Part shown: positions 34,698-46,437 of the stretch, piece by piece
Position numbering within the stretch: position 1 is the first letter of the stretch
How the letters are laid out: every line of letters begins with the position of its first letter
Assembly: GCA_032622095.1 (NCBI GenBank)
Contig: CP136063.1
Location: forward strand, 40,890,106 to 40,954,105
DNA: 64,000 nucleotides
DNA from: Siphonodentalium dalli
Lineage: Eukaryota; Mollusca; Scaphopoda; Gadilida; Siphonodentaliidae
Direction of reading: 5' to 3'
Translations under genes and position numbers: made by a program
The notes under the pieces: generated by a model
Told to the model about the DNA's origin: nothing
The model's input: only the letters and a program-made list of their open reading frames with translations
Databases searched by the model: none

Positions 34698-34702
34698 ATG
34701 AA

Positions 34703-35665
34703 CAGGTCGGGCACACATCCAAAACGGTCTACGTAGCTCGTTTTTTCTACTGTAGCCCGATTGAGCTACGTTTTTAATGTGATTTACACGCCTCCATGAT
34801 TATCGCCATATCACGAAAAAAGCGCATTTCAAATTTTCGTTCATTAGTTGTGTACCACTATCACGTCTACAAAGAAGCAAAAAACTCAACGACTCACCAC
34901 GGCTTTAATACCTTTTGAGCGATTCAAAATCAATTTGATTTGGTCAATTTACCATGAAAAACGGTAAGAAATGATCATCAAAATCTCTTGATCGAAATGT
35001 AAATCTTCATCAAATCTGAGGTAGTTCCGGTCGCTTTTGTGTTCGCAAATATCCGTGTGCAGGCGATAATCTGATTGGTTGCATTTAGCCGGGGATTAAT
35101 GGTACGTTCTTAATGGGATTTCAGTGTAACATCTATCTGTTGGAATGTACGGAACGACAAATGGACAACCATATTTGTATAACTGTAATGTTACACGAGG
35201 TGCTTCCAAATTTCAAAGAAGAGTTGTGAATCGTGTTTCCGTATTTGCCTTCTCTGAATGGCGGTCGCCAAACATTTAACAAATAGTCGTCTCCGAGTGA
35301 AGCTGTTCGCTTTATCCAATCAGGTAAGCCACATAAACCGGACGTTCTTGACCTGCAAAAACAAATGGATTGTTTCCTACTTTTTATGGCAAAATCTGAT
35401 ATTTCGGGAAAGTCACTACCAAACGCTAACAGGTCTTAATTCAAACATCGTTAATTGCGCCTAAGCCGTGGTGAGTCGTTGAGTTTTTTGCTTCTTTGTA
35501 GACGCAATAGTGGTACACAACTAATAAACGAAAATTCGAAATGCGCTTTTCTCGTGGCATGACGATAATCGATGGAGGTGTGTAAATCACATTAAAACGT
35601 AGCTCAATCGGGCTACAGTAGACAAAACGAGCTACGTAGACCGTTTTGGATGTGTGCCCGACCTG
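34703..35665. mobile_element. 963-bp long-TIR element with 5-bp target duplication
   Basis: The termini are CAGGTCGGGCACACATCC and GGATGTGTGCCCGACCTG, extending into inverted arms of about 210 bp (through CTACGTAGCTCG, TAGTTGTGTACCACTAT, AACTCAACGACTCACCACGG). It is flanked on both sides by ATGAA (34698-34702 and 35666-35670). The middle (34910-35460) has no transposase; a 68-residue frame at 35258-35464 is unremarkable. Non-autonomous, superfamily unassigned. It shares its first bases and its duplication length with the element at 44747. Confidence 0.88.
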
Positions 35666-35670
35666 ATGAA

Positions 35671-36748
35671 TATAGTTAGTCCAAAATTGACTATACATTG
35701 AATGTATAGTCCAACTTTCCCCATCGCTGGTAACGGAGCTTTTTCTTCAAGTCCGGATAGGAAGAATGTGACGCAAGATACGACCAAACCGCGATGTTTC
35801 CGGGTAATACATGTGCTACTGCATCACCCTGACATACCTTTCATATTCCTTTTCCAAAAATGAGAGATTTATTGAGAATATTCGGCGAGACGACGGATTT
35901 TTAAACATTGGGTTGTGTTCGATCGAACTCCGGTCACACGCACTCGCGGTCGTGGGAGCAAGTATTTTCGTACCCTTACCAGCTCGCACCCACTCAAATC
36001 ATTCAAGAATGTCAAACTCCCGACCGTCACAGATCCCCATAAATTTATATCCAAATTGGCACATCTGTCTGAGAGGCTTGATTTGAGGAGGCGGTGGTGG
36101 CTCGCAAACCACGTGGAAAGAAGAAGAAATAAACCCACTTTCGACACATGTTTTTGTCTTTTTCTGATTTTTTTTTGTATTATACACTTGATGACTACAC
36201 TTTGTGTCGAACGATTACAGTCCATCTGAGCGATTAGGGAAAGCATACAACAATTGTAAGCAAACTGTCCATTCCCATTTCCCAAATTCATGGAAAATCT
36301 TCTGGTTTTCTAAAGAAAAAAAATAGAAATTTACCTTCCATTTACAAGATTTTCTTCATACTTAATTTGCATAACAGTATTTGATTACGTTATCTTCACA
36401 CTGACAGCTCTAGTATTATAATCGTTATCGTTCATAGACATTACAAAGTGTAAACCTCTACGTTGCAATTAGTTTCCCAGTGGTAAAGACCCAGGACCCA
36501 TTCCTTAAAACAGGGTGGACAAATGTATAATGTTATTAGATGAGAAACTGGATTACGACACGGCGCATCGTAATAGAATACGACGATTAAAAACAGTTAA
36601 ATATGTTTATTTAATATGTTTATATATGTATATATATATATAGGCAGGTTTCTGTTCTATTTCTGTATCTTTTACGTCCAAGAGATCACTGTGGGTTCCA
36701 TAGTATACGTTCAATCCCGGCGAAAAATGATATAAGCAAAGTTATTAG
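35671..36748. other. Repeat fragments, no gene
   Basis: 35737-35982 (GAGCTTTTTCTTCAAGTCCG ... GGTTGTGTTCGATCGAACTC) is the reverse complement of 48765-49021. 36608-36757 (TATATAGGCAGGTTTCTG, CAATCCCGGCGAAAAATGAT, TTATTAGATGAGAAAC) repeats in direct orientation at 48541-48688. An ATATATATAT run lies at about 36630. Confidence 0.65.
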
Positions 36749-37569
36749 ATGAGAAACACATCCGGCAATAACGGCCATCTTATTGAAAACATCGTGAACA
36801 ATGAGCTAAAAGATGTCTACAAATGGTGTTGTTGTAACTGCCTATCCATAAACAAAACTAAAAGTAAATATATGCTTCTTCATCCAAAAAACAATGACGA
36901 CAGATGGAATTTTCTAAAGATATACATAAACGACGTAGAACTCAAGCGTGTTGGAAACAAAAGTGATGAAACATCCCTAAAATTTCTCGGAATTACAATC
37001 GATGAAAACCTCACGTTTAAAGACCATACCTCGGCGGTATGTTCTAAAATGGCAAGAGCCCTATATGGTATGAACAAGGTGGGGAATTTTTTTTCAGGAG
37101 ATGCCCTTCGAACGCTATATTATGCCTTAATTCAAAGCCGTCTTGTCTATGGAATTCAAATTTGGGGGCACTCAGTATCATCCAATAAGGCCTTCCTACT
37201 ACAAAAGAGAGCTATCAGAACAATAAGCTATGCAGAGATTTGCATGCCTGTCATGTTAGTCTGTTTATGTATGATTGGACACATTTTAACCTACCGGCAT
37301 CATTTCTAACAGCATTTGACAACAAGATATCAATCACCAGACAATCTGGATGCATTAGGGAAATTAAATCACGAACGAAATTCTCAGAGGTTTTACCTAA
37401 ACATTCATTCCCAAGATTATGGAATGAAACTGACAAAAAACTGAAATCAATTGAAAGCCGACAAAACTTTAAATATCAAATGAAGGTCAATGTTAACAAT
37501 GCTTATGATGCAAACTTTAAATGTAAAAACAAAACTTGCAGAGAATGTTTTCCTCCCAAAAGCTCATAA
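36749..37569 (+). mobile_element. LINE reverse transcriptase C-terminal part, frameshifted
   Basis: The first frame (36749-37309) reads NNELKDVYKWCCCNCLSINK, KSKYMLLHP, LKFLGITIDENLTFKDH, LRTLYYALIQSRLVYGIQIWG and LLQKRAIRTI: the thumb and post-RT region of Jockey/CR1-like non-LTR elements in the right order. After a frameshift near 37240-37300, the second frame continues (MHACHVSLFMYDWTHFNLP, FPRLWNETDKKLKSIESRQ) to a cysteine-rich end (CKNKTCRECFPP) and stop at 37569. The catalytic part is missing at the 5' side. A 5'-truncated dead copy. Confidence 0.88.
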
Positions 37570-37705
37570 TTAAACTACATATACTTAACTCCCGAGTAAC
37601 AAGCCAGCCCCCTCCCCGGTCGTGAGTGCTGATTACCCTGAAAACTCCCCCTTATTGGACCCTGCTAACACGATTTAAATATCACATACGCATTATCATT
37701 GTTAC

Positions 37706-38230
37706 TTAAAGGTGGATTATCTCTTTATAAACATGTATTATATAGTTATCGGGGTATAAAATATTAGATTTGAATCGAAGACTCCTGTCCGGAAATGCTT
37801 CTATCGATTAATATTAATTTTATTTCGAATATTTTCTGGTCTAAAAAGGTGTTTGTTCAGCTAACGAACAATAGTGGTTACTGTTAACAGAGACCAGAAA
37901 TTATATTGTGCAATTTTGTCACAAATAAACGTTAATTATACTCATTATCGCTTATATCTGTGGAACAAAACAATACAAACAACCAATCTGTGGCATTTGC
38001 ATTCGTTGCGTAGCCGTAGGAACAGCCCAGTGCTCTATATCGCAATACGGTCTCATCCGAATGGTCGGTTCTAAAAATAGTAACATAAATGGGCCCGATT
38101 TAATATTCGAAATAAAATCAATATTAATTGATAGAAGCTTTTCCGGACATAGGTCTTCAGTTCATATCTATTATTTTATACCCACAGAACAATTTAAAAT
38201 TTGTTATTTAAAGAGATAATCCATCTTTAA
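37706..38230 (+). mobile_element. TTAA MITE, full copy C
   Basis: TTAA at both ends. Arms and core as in copy A, same orientation. GGACCCTGC upstream (37658) and GCAGGGTCC just after the right TTAA are inverse words, perhaps a trace of the previous host repeat. Confidence 0.92.
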
Positions 38231-38542
38231 GCAGGGTCCAACTTACTATTAGAAAGTGTTCTTTAAATTGCAGTGCACACGCATACATAGCCATAACTAT
38301 ACGGTACAGTGTACTTAATACAATATTTTGATATTATAAATTACATAATTTTCTTATTAGCACATCAACTTGAGATTATGCCATTGATATATTAGTTATT
38401 ATATTTGACAACGGGGGTGACAGGAAGACAGCCAATTCTGGTTATGCCACTACCACACAATAATTACACTTGATTTTTGATATATTATTGTTGATTTGTT
38501 GTAAACTAATTATTGTGTGAATAAAACATCTACATCCACACA

Positions 38543-38876
38543 ACCGATCAATCTTGGACACTTGACGTTTGGAGCGTAGCTATGGTGACAGCCTAATTAT
38601 CTCTATCGCTATATGATATCGCATGAATGGTCTGTTCTAAAAATAGAACAATTAGGTGTTCCATTTAATCATCTCGTTTCATGCTAAAATATTCGAAACA
38701 AAATCAATTGTTAGAAGGGTTCAATTAATATTTACTTTTTCAAATTTGTTATTTAAAGAGATAATCGATCTTTAATTGATAGAAGCGTTTCCGGACAGGG
38801 GTCTTCAATTCATATTTATTATTTTATACCTGGGCAACTATTTTAAATTTGTTTTTAAAAAAGATAACCCACCTTG
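38543..38876 (+). mobile_element. Rearranged TTAA-type MITE in unit 2
   Basis: Same structure as 25231-25564, including the doubled right arm, so the rearrangement predates the segmental duplication. Confidence 0.7.
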
Positions 38877-39449
38877 AAGAAATCAAATTTCTGCTCACCC
38901 CCTTGTGCTTGAAATTTCAAACTAATTGGAGTCACGGGTAGAGAAATTTGATATTAGTTAGCAATTTGTATTTCAAGTTTGAGCATGTCTGACCGATGCG
39001 TTGGGAGCAAAGCAGTGGTCGGCAGCGTTTGATGGGTAGAATAAAATTGTACAAAATGATAAGTTTGTATATATCTGTGTTTTGCACCATACATTGAACG
39101 AGTGTCCTTTTATACATGCTGAGTTCGGGAGTATCCCTGGACAGGGGCGTGACTACAGTATCCATATTGAAGGGGTGCCTCTGAATTTCCAACTGCGTGC
39201 CCCCTGGTCGGCAATTTTCACATTTCAGTCATTTTCAGAGCGGTAATATAAATGAACGTCGCACAAGTGTTTATCACGCAATTAACCCACAAAACAGCTT
39301 CATAATTATTGGTAAGACACACGTGTAATATTAGCGCGTGCGATGACGTCACGCCATTATTTAAATGACTTGTGATTGCTGAAGTGTATGATTGTTGTTT
39401 TCGATGAAAACTTCGCGTTGCTTCACGTTGATCATGTGATAAAAGGTAT

Positions 39450-39592
39450 CTCAAACTCGTTCTATTGTATACATGTACGTAATTTATCAACCTCGTCCAC
39501 TAAATTCTATTTGAGCCTCGGTAAACCTCGGCTCAAATCGAATTTAGTGAACTCGGTTGATAAATTCCGTATAAAATAGAAACTCATGTGAG
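39450..39592 (+). mobile_element. Foldback hairpin element, copy 3
   Basis: Unit 2 counterpart of 26120-26262, with the same hairpin arms. TGACGTCA lies upstream at 39344-39351. Confidence 0.8.
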
Positions 39593-39869
39593 ATCCTCTA
39601 TTTCTCATACGTTCATATCGGTAAGAAATTCCCTGAGTACGTGGACATACATATTATCGGACGGATTTTCTCCGCCACATATGGTCGCCCAATACACATT
39701 TCCATTATACGGAACCATATTTTATAATGTTATCGATATCAATCTATTGTCTCATTGTCGGCGTTTTAAGGAACAAAGGGAATCGGTGTATCTTGAGGGC
39801 AATGATGTTGTCGACTGTAACGGAAGGTTTGTTGCGTATCTTTGTCGGTCAGCACGCGGTGTCCATTAA
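39588..39869 (+). CDS. Conserved small ORF upstream of the broken array
   Basis: The 93-residue counterpart of 26258-26539, still open. The differences (S/R, Q/R, K/E, F/Y plus silent changes) leave the VDCNGRFVAYLC block unchanged. Function unknown; kept at low confidence for the reasons given for unit 1. Confidence 0.3.
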   Translation: MRSSISHTFISVRNSLSTWTYILSDGFSPPHMVAQYTFPLYGTIFYNVIDINLLSHCRRFKEQRESVYLEGNDVVDCNGRFVAYLCRSARGVH

Positions 39870-40277
39870 ATAACGTCTACGAATTCGCTATTCTCCGCGC
39901 TACTCGAGAAGCCTACATCAGTACATGTACGATCTGCCGTACGAGTATGTGGACAAATATTCACACAGTCAGATGTTTTACTAGATATTTGCGAGTCCAT
40001 ATACGATCTGCTAGTATGACTGCACGTAACAGAATACACATGTGTTATCGAACACACGGGTGTGATATGTGTTAACAAGTGAGAATCCACATCAGTATGA
40101 CAAGCTGAATGATACTCTCTTAACGCATGAGTGATGTGAGCGACCTTTCTCAAGGATCACAACTTGGCGCGGATTTTGAAACAGCGAGCAATCAGTCTTT
40201 TTTCAGTGCGATATATGTGAGAAACTATTCGCTCTGTTGGTACGTGTGCGAAATAATTCGCTTAGAACAGTCATCTG

Positions 40278-41552
40278 ATGGCACATTATACGAACAAACA
40301 CACAGGCGATCGTCCGTATCAATGCGATATATGTGAAAAATCATTTTCCCAGAGAGGTCACATGTTGGTACATAAAAGAGTCCACACAGGCGATCGTCCA
40401 TATCAGTGCGATATATGTGAGAAATCATTCGCCAACTCATCGAATCTGACAAAACACAAGAGAATCCACACCGGCGATCGTCCATATCAGTGTGATGTGT
40501 GTGACAAATCATTTGCTAACACCTCTAATTGGACGACACACAAGATAATTCACAGCGGTGATCGTCCATATCAGTGCGATATATGTGAGAAATCATTCAC
40601 CAACTCATCGAATCTGACAAAACACATGGTAGTCCACACCGGAGATCGTCCGTATCAGTGTGATATGTGTGAGAAATCATTCAACAGGTACTGTCACCTG
40701 TTGACACACAAGAGAATCCACACAGGCGATCGTCCGTATCAGTGCGATATATGTGAGAAATTATTCGCCAACTCATCGAATCTGACAAAACACAAGAGAA
40801 TCCACACCGGCGATCGTCCATATCAGTGTGATATTTGTGATAAATCATTCGCCAACTCATCGAATCTGACAAAACACAAGATAATCCACACCGGCGATCG
40901 TCCATATCAGTGTGATGTTTGTGAGAAATAATTCGTCCAGTACTGTCACATGTTGGCACATAAAAGAGTTCACACCGGCGATCGTCCATACCAGTGCGAT
41001 GTGTGTGAGAAATCATTCGCCGACTCCACTTATTTGACGAAACACAAGAGAATCCACATCGGCGACCGTCCATATCAGTGTGATGTTTGTGAGAAATCAT
41101 TCGCCCAGTACTGTCACATGTTGGCTCATAAGTTAGTCCACACCGGTGATCGTCCATATCAGTGTGATGTTTGTGAAAAATCATTCACCAACTCCTCTAA
41201 TCTGACAAAACACAAGAGAGTCCACACAGGCGATGGTCCGTATCAGTGCGATATATGTGAGAAATCGTTCACGCAGAACAATCACCTGGTGGCACATAAG
41301 AGCACTCACACAGGTGACCGTCCCCATCAGTGCGATGTGTGTGGCAAACAATTTTCCAGGAACAGTTACCTGTTGGCACACATGAGAATCCACACCGGCG
41401 ATCGTCCACATCAGTGCGATATTTGTGGGAAAGCGTTCGCCCTGAACAGTCACCTGTTGGCACACATGAGAATCCACACCGGCCATCGTCCATATCAGTG
41501 CGATGTGTGTGAGAAATCATTCGTCCAGAACGGTCACCTGTTTGGCACATAA
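40278..41552 (+). pseudogene. C2H2 zinc-finger array, 15 fingers, nonsense and frameshift
   Basis: Paralogue of 27153-28658. The frame is interrupted by TAA at 40929-40931, where the paralogue has TCA (Ser of CEKSF). It resumes in the same frame to 41552. Near 41540 an extra T in CACCTGTTTGGCAC, against CACCTGTTGGCAC, shifts the last finger (HLFGT-stop) and removes the basic tail. Helices: QRGHMLV, NSSNLTK, NTSNWTT, NSSNLTK, RYCHLLT, NSSNLTK, NSSNLTK, QYCHMLA (broken finger), DSTYLTK, QYCHMLA, NSSNLTK, QNNHLVA, RNSYLLA, LNSHLLA, QNGHL. The first part alone could encode seven whole fingers (217 residues), the second six whole fingers. Probably dead, unless one half is used. Confidence 0.85.
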
Positions 41553-41599
41553 GAGAATCCACGAACGCAGATCGATGCAAAAAAATAACTGTCCTACCC

Positions 41600-42264
41600 G
41601 AGCTCAAGATTAATGACTCGCCGACTCCACTCAGTACATTTTCCTATCCAATGTAGAGCCGCGACAGTATCACACCCTGTAAGTCCATGCATTGTTAACA
41701 TGTCATGGGCGATATTCATGTGAGCTTTAAGCGATTCATTGTGATTATTGTTGTTCGTCCTTTTGTGGGTGCGACCATCAGTGTCTGGTCAGATACATCA
41801 GAGTGGTGAAGAAAATGGAGCAACATTATAAATATATCGATGTCATCTGTCATAACTAACGACGTTTGGGCTGCTACACACACAACATGTAGGACAATAC
41901 GAGTAACTCCTTCTTTGAGTCAATCTGAGATCAAGCGTGTTGATAAATATGACCTTATTTATTTCAACAGGAATAGGATCCTCTCCCTTTACTAGGAGTC
42001 GTTTATTTGTTTTGTGAAAACATTCCCGGTTTACCTGGAAATCACTAACAATCATGTCAATGAGCTGGACTTACTGTGAGAATAACTGTGTGTGGAGACA
42101 GCTTCGCGTTTTGCTTGAGCCCATACTCTGCTAGCCCTTTACATCGGGCTAATCGCATCGATTATTTGAGGTTGAGTTTATTGTACCGTCGAGTATCAAG
42201 TATACATCTGTCTTGTCATTTAAGCACATATATATGACAGAAATTCGTCAAGAAAGTCTTGCAC
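41600..42264 (+). other. 3' flank of the broken array
   Basis: Counterpart of 28659-29309. No gene called. Confidence 0.4.
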
Positions 42265-43481
42265 TAAGTCCAGTGCTGGCCAACGATATAATTGCAATAG
42301 AATAGTATATAATTGCAAAAGAATAAAATAGAATTGCAATAAATTTTGCACAGCCGCCACGGAAAGTGGCATTGATGACCCCGTTATTTGGTACGTCAGC
42401 TGTGATGTTGATGCGTTGAGCTTTCATCAGGTCTGTTTGGCATTTGATTTGGTTCCTTCGTATGTCCGTTGGACTCAAACATTGAAGGTGGGTAGGGCGA
42501 TAGCTTATATGTAATGATGTCATCAATTTTCAAGCCCCCGTGCTATTATTTGGTCCCATAGCCCTCGCAGAAATAATGTATGCGTCAAAATGGTTTACCT
42601 TGTCAATGTGTATGTGCATACTGACTGTTTGTACTATGGAAACTGGACCGCCACCCTTTTTAGAAAATCAGCATTGTTTGTCGACCAAGTTCCACTGTCT
42701 TATCCACATTGACCGAGGAAATGGTAGTCACTTTTTCGGACTCCACATTATTCGGATCAAGTGGGTCAATACGCAGATCCAGTTTATGCTTTAATGAGTC
42801 TCAATCAGCCTTGTCGACATTGTCCATGGCGTTGGTTCTTATTTATGACACTTCTGTGTGCGTTCGCCCCACCCCTTCTCTCGCATACACTCCAAGTCGG
42901 TTATTCGACAATTGCATTTATGTAAACTGTATGCCCAAATGTACAAACACTTTCTGATTTTAGCGTGATGTCGATTATGCATGTGCGTCTATGACCATTC
43001 GCCATGTCAGTATAAATACCATTAAAATAACACTGATGTGGTGTGTACTGTGCTCAGCTGCGAAGAAAAGAGGAATCATTTCCTAAACGATGTCTTGAAG
43101 GAGCGACCAATCAGATTCCCGCTCTGCTCTAATATATCTCAGTATTATGAACATGGATTTGATTAGACAGTCAATCATATTATTCACCGTATAGGCGCGA
43201 CACATTTCTTTGCATTGCAATGCGTTTTCATTGCCCTTTTCATTGCTTTTGAGTGCTACTTTATAAAGAAATTTGAATAAGTATTTCCACATGCTTGATT
43301 GATTTTTGTTCTACATGCACGTGAGAACTAAAAACAGTTTACTATATTGAGGGTCAAAGTTGAGTCACGTTACAAAAGTGCAGATGTCCGGTTGAAGTTC
43401 ATTTGTTATGAAATCCGACAAATTATCTTTTATGGCCGCCAGTTTGGCCGCCATTTTGTATAATCCTACGAAAATAAGGCA
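42265..43481 (+). repeat. Zinc-finger 3' flanking module, copy 3
   Basis: Matches 29310-30597, with a deletion that joins GTGCTCA to GCTGCGAAG at about 43057 and a small insertion near 42825. Confidence 0.85.
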
Positions 43482-44156
43482 CCCTTTTTAGACCAGAAAA
43501 TATTCGAAATAAAATTAATATTAATCGATATAAGCATTTCCGAACAGGAGTCTTCGATTCAGATCTAATATTTTATACCCCGATAACTATATAATACATG
43601 TTTACAAAGAGATAAGCCACCTTTAACCACCATTATTACCACATTAGAGTGCTATCTCTAGTAGATTAGCAGTATTTACCCGCACAATAAGATTCCATAA
43701 TTTTGAGGCGAAGTTGACCGGAAGCGGGAGGCGGACGTTAATGAAGCTTTGTATTCATTAACGCCCGCCGCCCACCGATCACGTGGTCACACGATGACGG
43801 AGTGGTAATAACATGATTTTGTCGGGCGCCTTAGTTTATTAACGGCCCTCCAGGAATGATTAAGAGCCCTCGGCCCTATTAGCGGCAATCGACTGCGTCT
43901 CGGGCTTCTAATGGGCCCTTGGGCGATTAATCATTCCTGTCGGGTCGTTAATAAACCATAACGCCCTAAAAAAAATCATGGTATTGATATATTGTTCGTT
44001 AGCTTCAACCACACCTTTTAGACCAGAAAATATTCGAAATAAAATCGATATTAATCGATAGAAGCATTTCCGGACATGAATCTTCGTTCCTTATTTAATA
44101 TTTTATAACCCAATAACTATATAGTACATGTTTACAAAGAGATAATTCACCTTTAA
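43482..44156 (-). mobile_element. MITE halves and palindromes, unit 2 copy
   Basis: Counterpart of 30597-31287: half MITEs at 43482-43626 and 43991-44156 around the inverted-repeat inserts, with a shortened first hairpin (43740-43800). Confidence 0.75.
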
Positions 44157-44591
44157 GAAGTTTTGCACTTTGTTTTCGATCTTATCGATCTAGACATATT
44201 TATTGCTTGCGTATATTTATTTGCTTGCCTTTTGTTTCATTGTGTCAGAAAATTGGCCCAATTAAACATTCGGAAACGGAATATAAATTGGCCAGAGGAA
44301 TGTCCAGGATACCATGAAACCTGATCGCCTCATGTATGCCGATTTCAAAGATAATCGACGACTAGGGTTTACAATCATGGAGCTTCTCACACGATGATTC
44401 TTCTCACAAATGCATTCCACTGTGTTTTGAATGATGGTTCAATAAAAGGTTCTGTTAATTGATACCAACATGTTCATCGGCGTTATTTTAACAATAGGAC
44501 ATATCATATTCCACTATTTGCACATGATTTATCTGATGTGGCCCGCCAATGTGTAAGTTCTGATTGTTTTCATGTATTTTATACACATAAT

Positions 44592-45664
44592 GGCTGCGGA
44601 CACACGTACCACAGTAGCGATGGCATAGTAGGTGTGACAATTTATTATGGTGGAGTTTGTTGACAATTGGTCCGTCATAATTCGGTGCCATAGCTATCCA
44701 TGTCGCCCGCTGATTTTGCGCACAATCAGTCGACTGTACCAATTAACAGGTCAGGGAGAACCCAAAATCGATGTACTAAACCTCGAATTGTGTTAAAAAC
44801 CTCGATCGAGGTTCTTCGAGACCATGTGACCACTGGTCAAAACATACACCCATGATATAACAGGAAACACTCTAAACCAAATATGATACTATTAAATGTA
44901 ACTTGTAAGTAATGTAGTGTAAGTGATATAGGCTACGGTAGTGTGGAGTATTTCACAGTGTTTCATCTTACACCTATGGGAGGCCAAATTCACATTTAAT
45001 TGAGATTGAGTGCAATCAAGCACAATTAATTATTAAATGTGAATTTGGCCTCCTATCACTCAAGCACAATTAATTATTAAATGTGAATTTGGCCTCCCAT
45101 AGGTGTAAGATAAAATACTACACACTATATCACCAGTGGTCACATGTTCTCGAAGAACCTCGATCGAGGTTGTTTACACAAATCGAGGTTTAGTACATCG
45201 ATTTTGGGTTCTCCCTGACCTGATTAACCATTGCTTTTCACCTAGGTTGATCTCTACTCATTAAGTTTTGCTAAATTGTATTCACGACGATATATATAAT
45301 TGCACGATAGATCGTCCAGAATTGTGTTTGACCGTGGCCTGGTGACAATTCCTCATTGACTCACATAGCACTATTGTGGTACGTTTGTTGAGATGGGTTA
45401 TTCATTAAGTTATCAAGTGGACTTGTGTCTTAGCATGTAAAATATAACACTGCGTGTTGAGTAAAGACATTCAGGTATATACATCCTTGAGAGATCGACC
45501 GTCGCTGGTAGAGCTTGGTAGACTCATTGTTCGAATTTGCAGAGGGCGACATGGCTTTCTATGGCATATTAATTATGACAATCAATTGTCACCAAACTCC
45601 ACCATAATTAATTGTCACACCTACCATCGCTACTGAGTACAGTGTGGTACGTGTGTCCACAGCC
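44592..45664. mobile_element. TIR element with AAT target duplication, empty site present
   Basis: The termini are GGCTGCGGACACACGTACCA and TGGTACGTGTGTCCACAGCC. The inverted arms run about 115 bp (GGTGTGACAATTTATTATGG, GGTGGAGTTTG, CCATGTCGCCC). Unit 1 at about 31690 is uninterrupted (ACACATAATGATGCAATT); here it reads ACACATAAT, element, AATGATGCAATT, giving a 3-bp AAT duplication. A 3-bp duplication fits PIF/Harbinger-like elements; that is inference. About 590 bp without the nested insertion. Confidence 0.88.
44747..45222. mobile_element. Nested 476-bp element with 5-bp target duplication
   Basis: Lies inside the 44592-45664 element. Termini CAGGTCAGGGAGAACCC and GGGTTCTCCCTGACCTG, flanked by ATTAA (44742-44746 and 45223-45227). 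The arms continue through AAATCGATGTACTAAACCTC and CCTCGATCGAGGTTC. Its centre contains inverted copies of TGGGAGGCCAAATTCACATT, the terminus type of the element at 50608, so a third element sits inside it. Confidence 0.88.
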
Positions 45665-45909
45665 AATGATGCAATTATGTGTAACATTGGGAACAGCACC
45701 TATGTCTATGTTCTATATTCGAGATTGAATTGGATATCGTCGATGTGGCCTGTATGTTTTATGGTTTATGGCAATTATGCCAAAGGGGATGTCAGGAATG
45801 ATAACTTATTGGCAAGGTCCGCAAGCACCACACCGACACACCGAGCAGGCAGATAAAAACCCGCGTGATGCATCGACTGGTAAACGGAAGGCGTGAACCC
45901 ACGGCTATC

Positions 45910-46437
45910 TTAAAGGTGGATTATCTCTTTGTAAACATGTATTATATAGTTACCGGGGTATAAAATATTAGATATGAATCGAAGACTCCTGTCCGGAAAT
46001 GCTTCTATCGATTAATATTAATTTTATTTCGAATATTTTCTGGTTTAAAAAGGTGTGTTTGTTCAGCTAACGAACAATGGTGGTTACTGTTAACAGAGAC
46101 CAGAAATTATATTGTGCAATTTTGTCACAAATAGATGTTAATTATACTCGTTATCGCTTATATCGTTGGAACAAAACAATACAAACAACCAATCTGTGAC
46201 ATTTGACATTCGTTGCGTAGCCGTGGGAATAGCCCAGTGCTCTATATCGCAATAAGGTCTCATCCGAATGGTCGGTTCTAAAAATAGTAACATAAATGGG
46301 CCCGATTTTATATTCGAAATAAAATCAATATTAATTGTTAGAAGCTTTTCCGGACATAGGTCTTCAGTTCATATCTATTATTTTATACCCACGCAACTAT
46401 TTAAAATTTGTAATTTAAAGAGATAATCCATCTTTAA
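45910..46437 (+). mobile_element. TTAA MITE, full copy D
   Basis: TTAA at 45910-45913 and 46434-46437. Same orientation and core as copies A-C. Confidence 0.92.

Larger units (their letters stand above)
38543..45757 (+). repeat. Segmental duplication, unit 2 (broken zinc-finger array)
   Basis: Second copy of 25231-31770. Relative to unit 1 it lacks two fingers, has shortened 5' finger remnants, has lost about 110 bp inside the flanking module (near 43058), and carries a 1.07-kb insertion at 44592-45664. Sequence identity by eye is high throughout. Confidence 0.93.
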
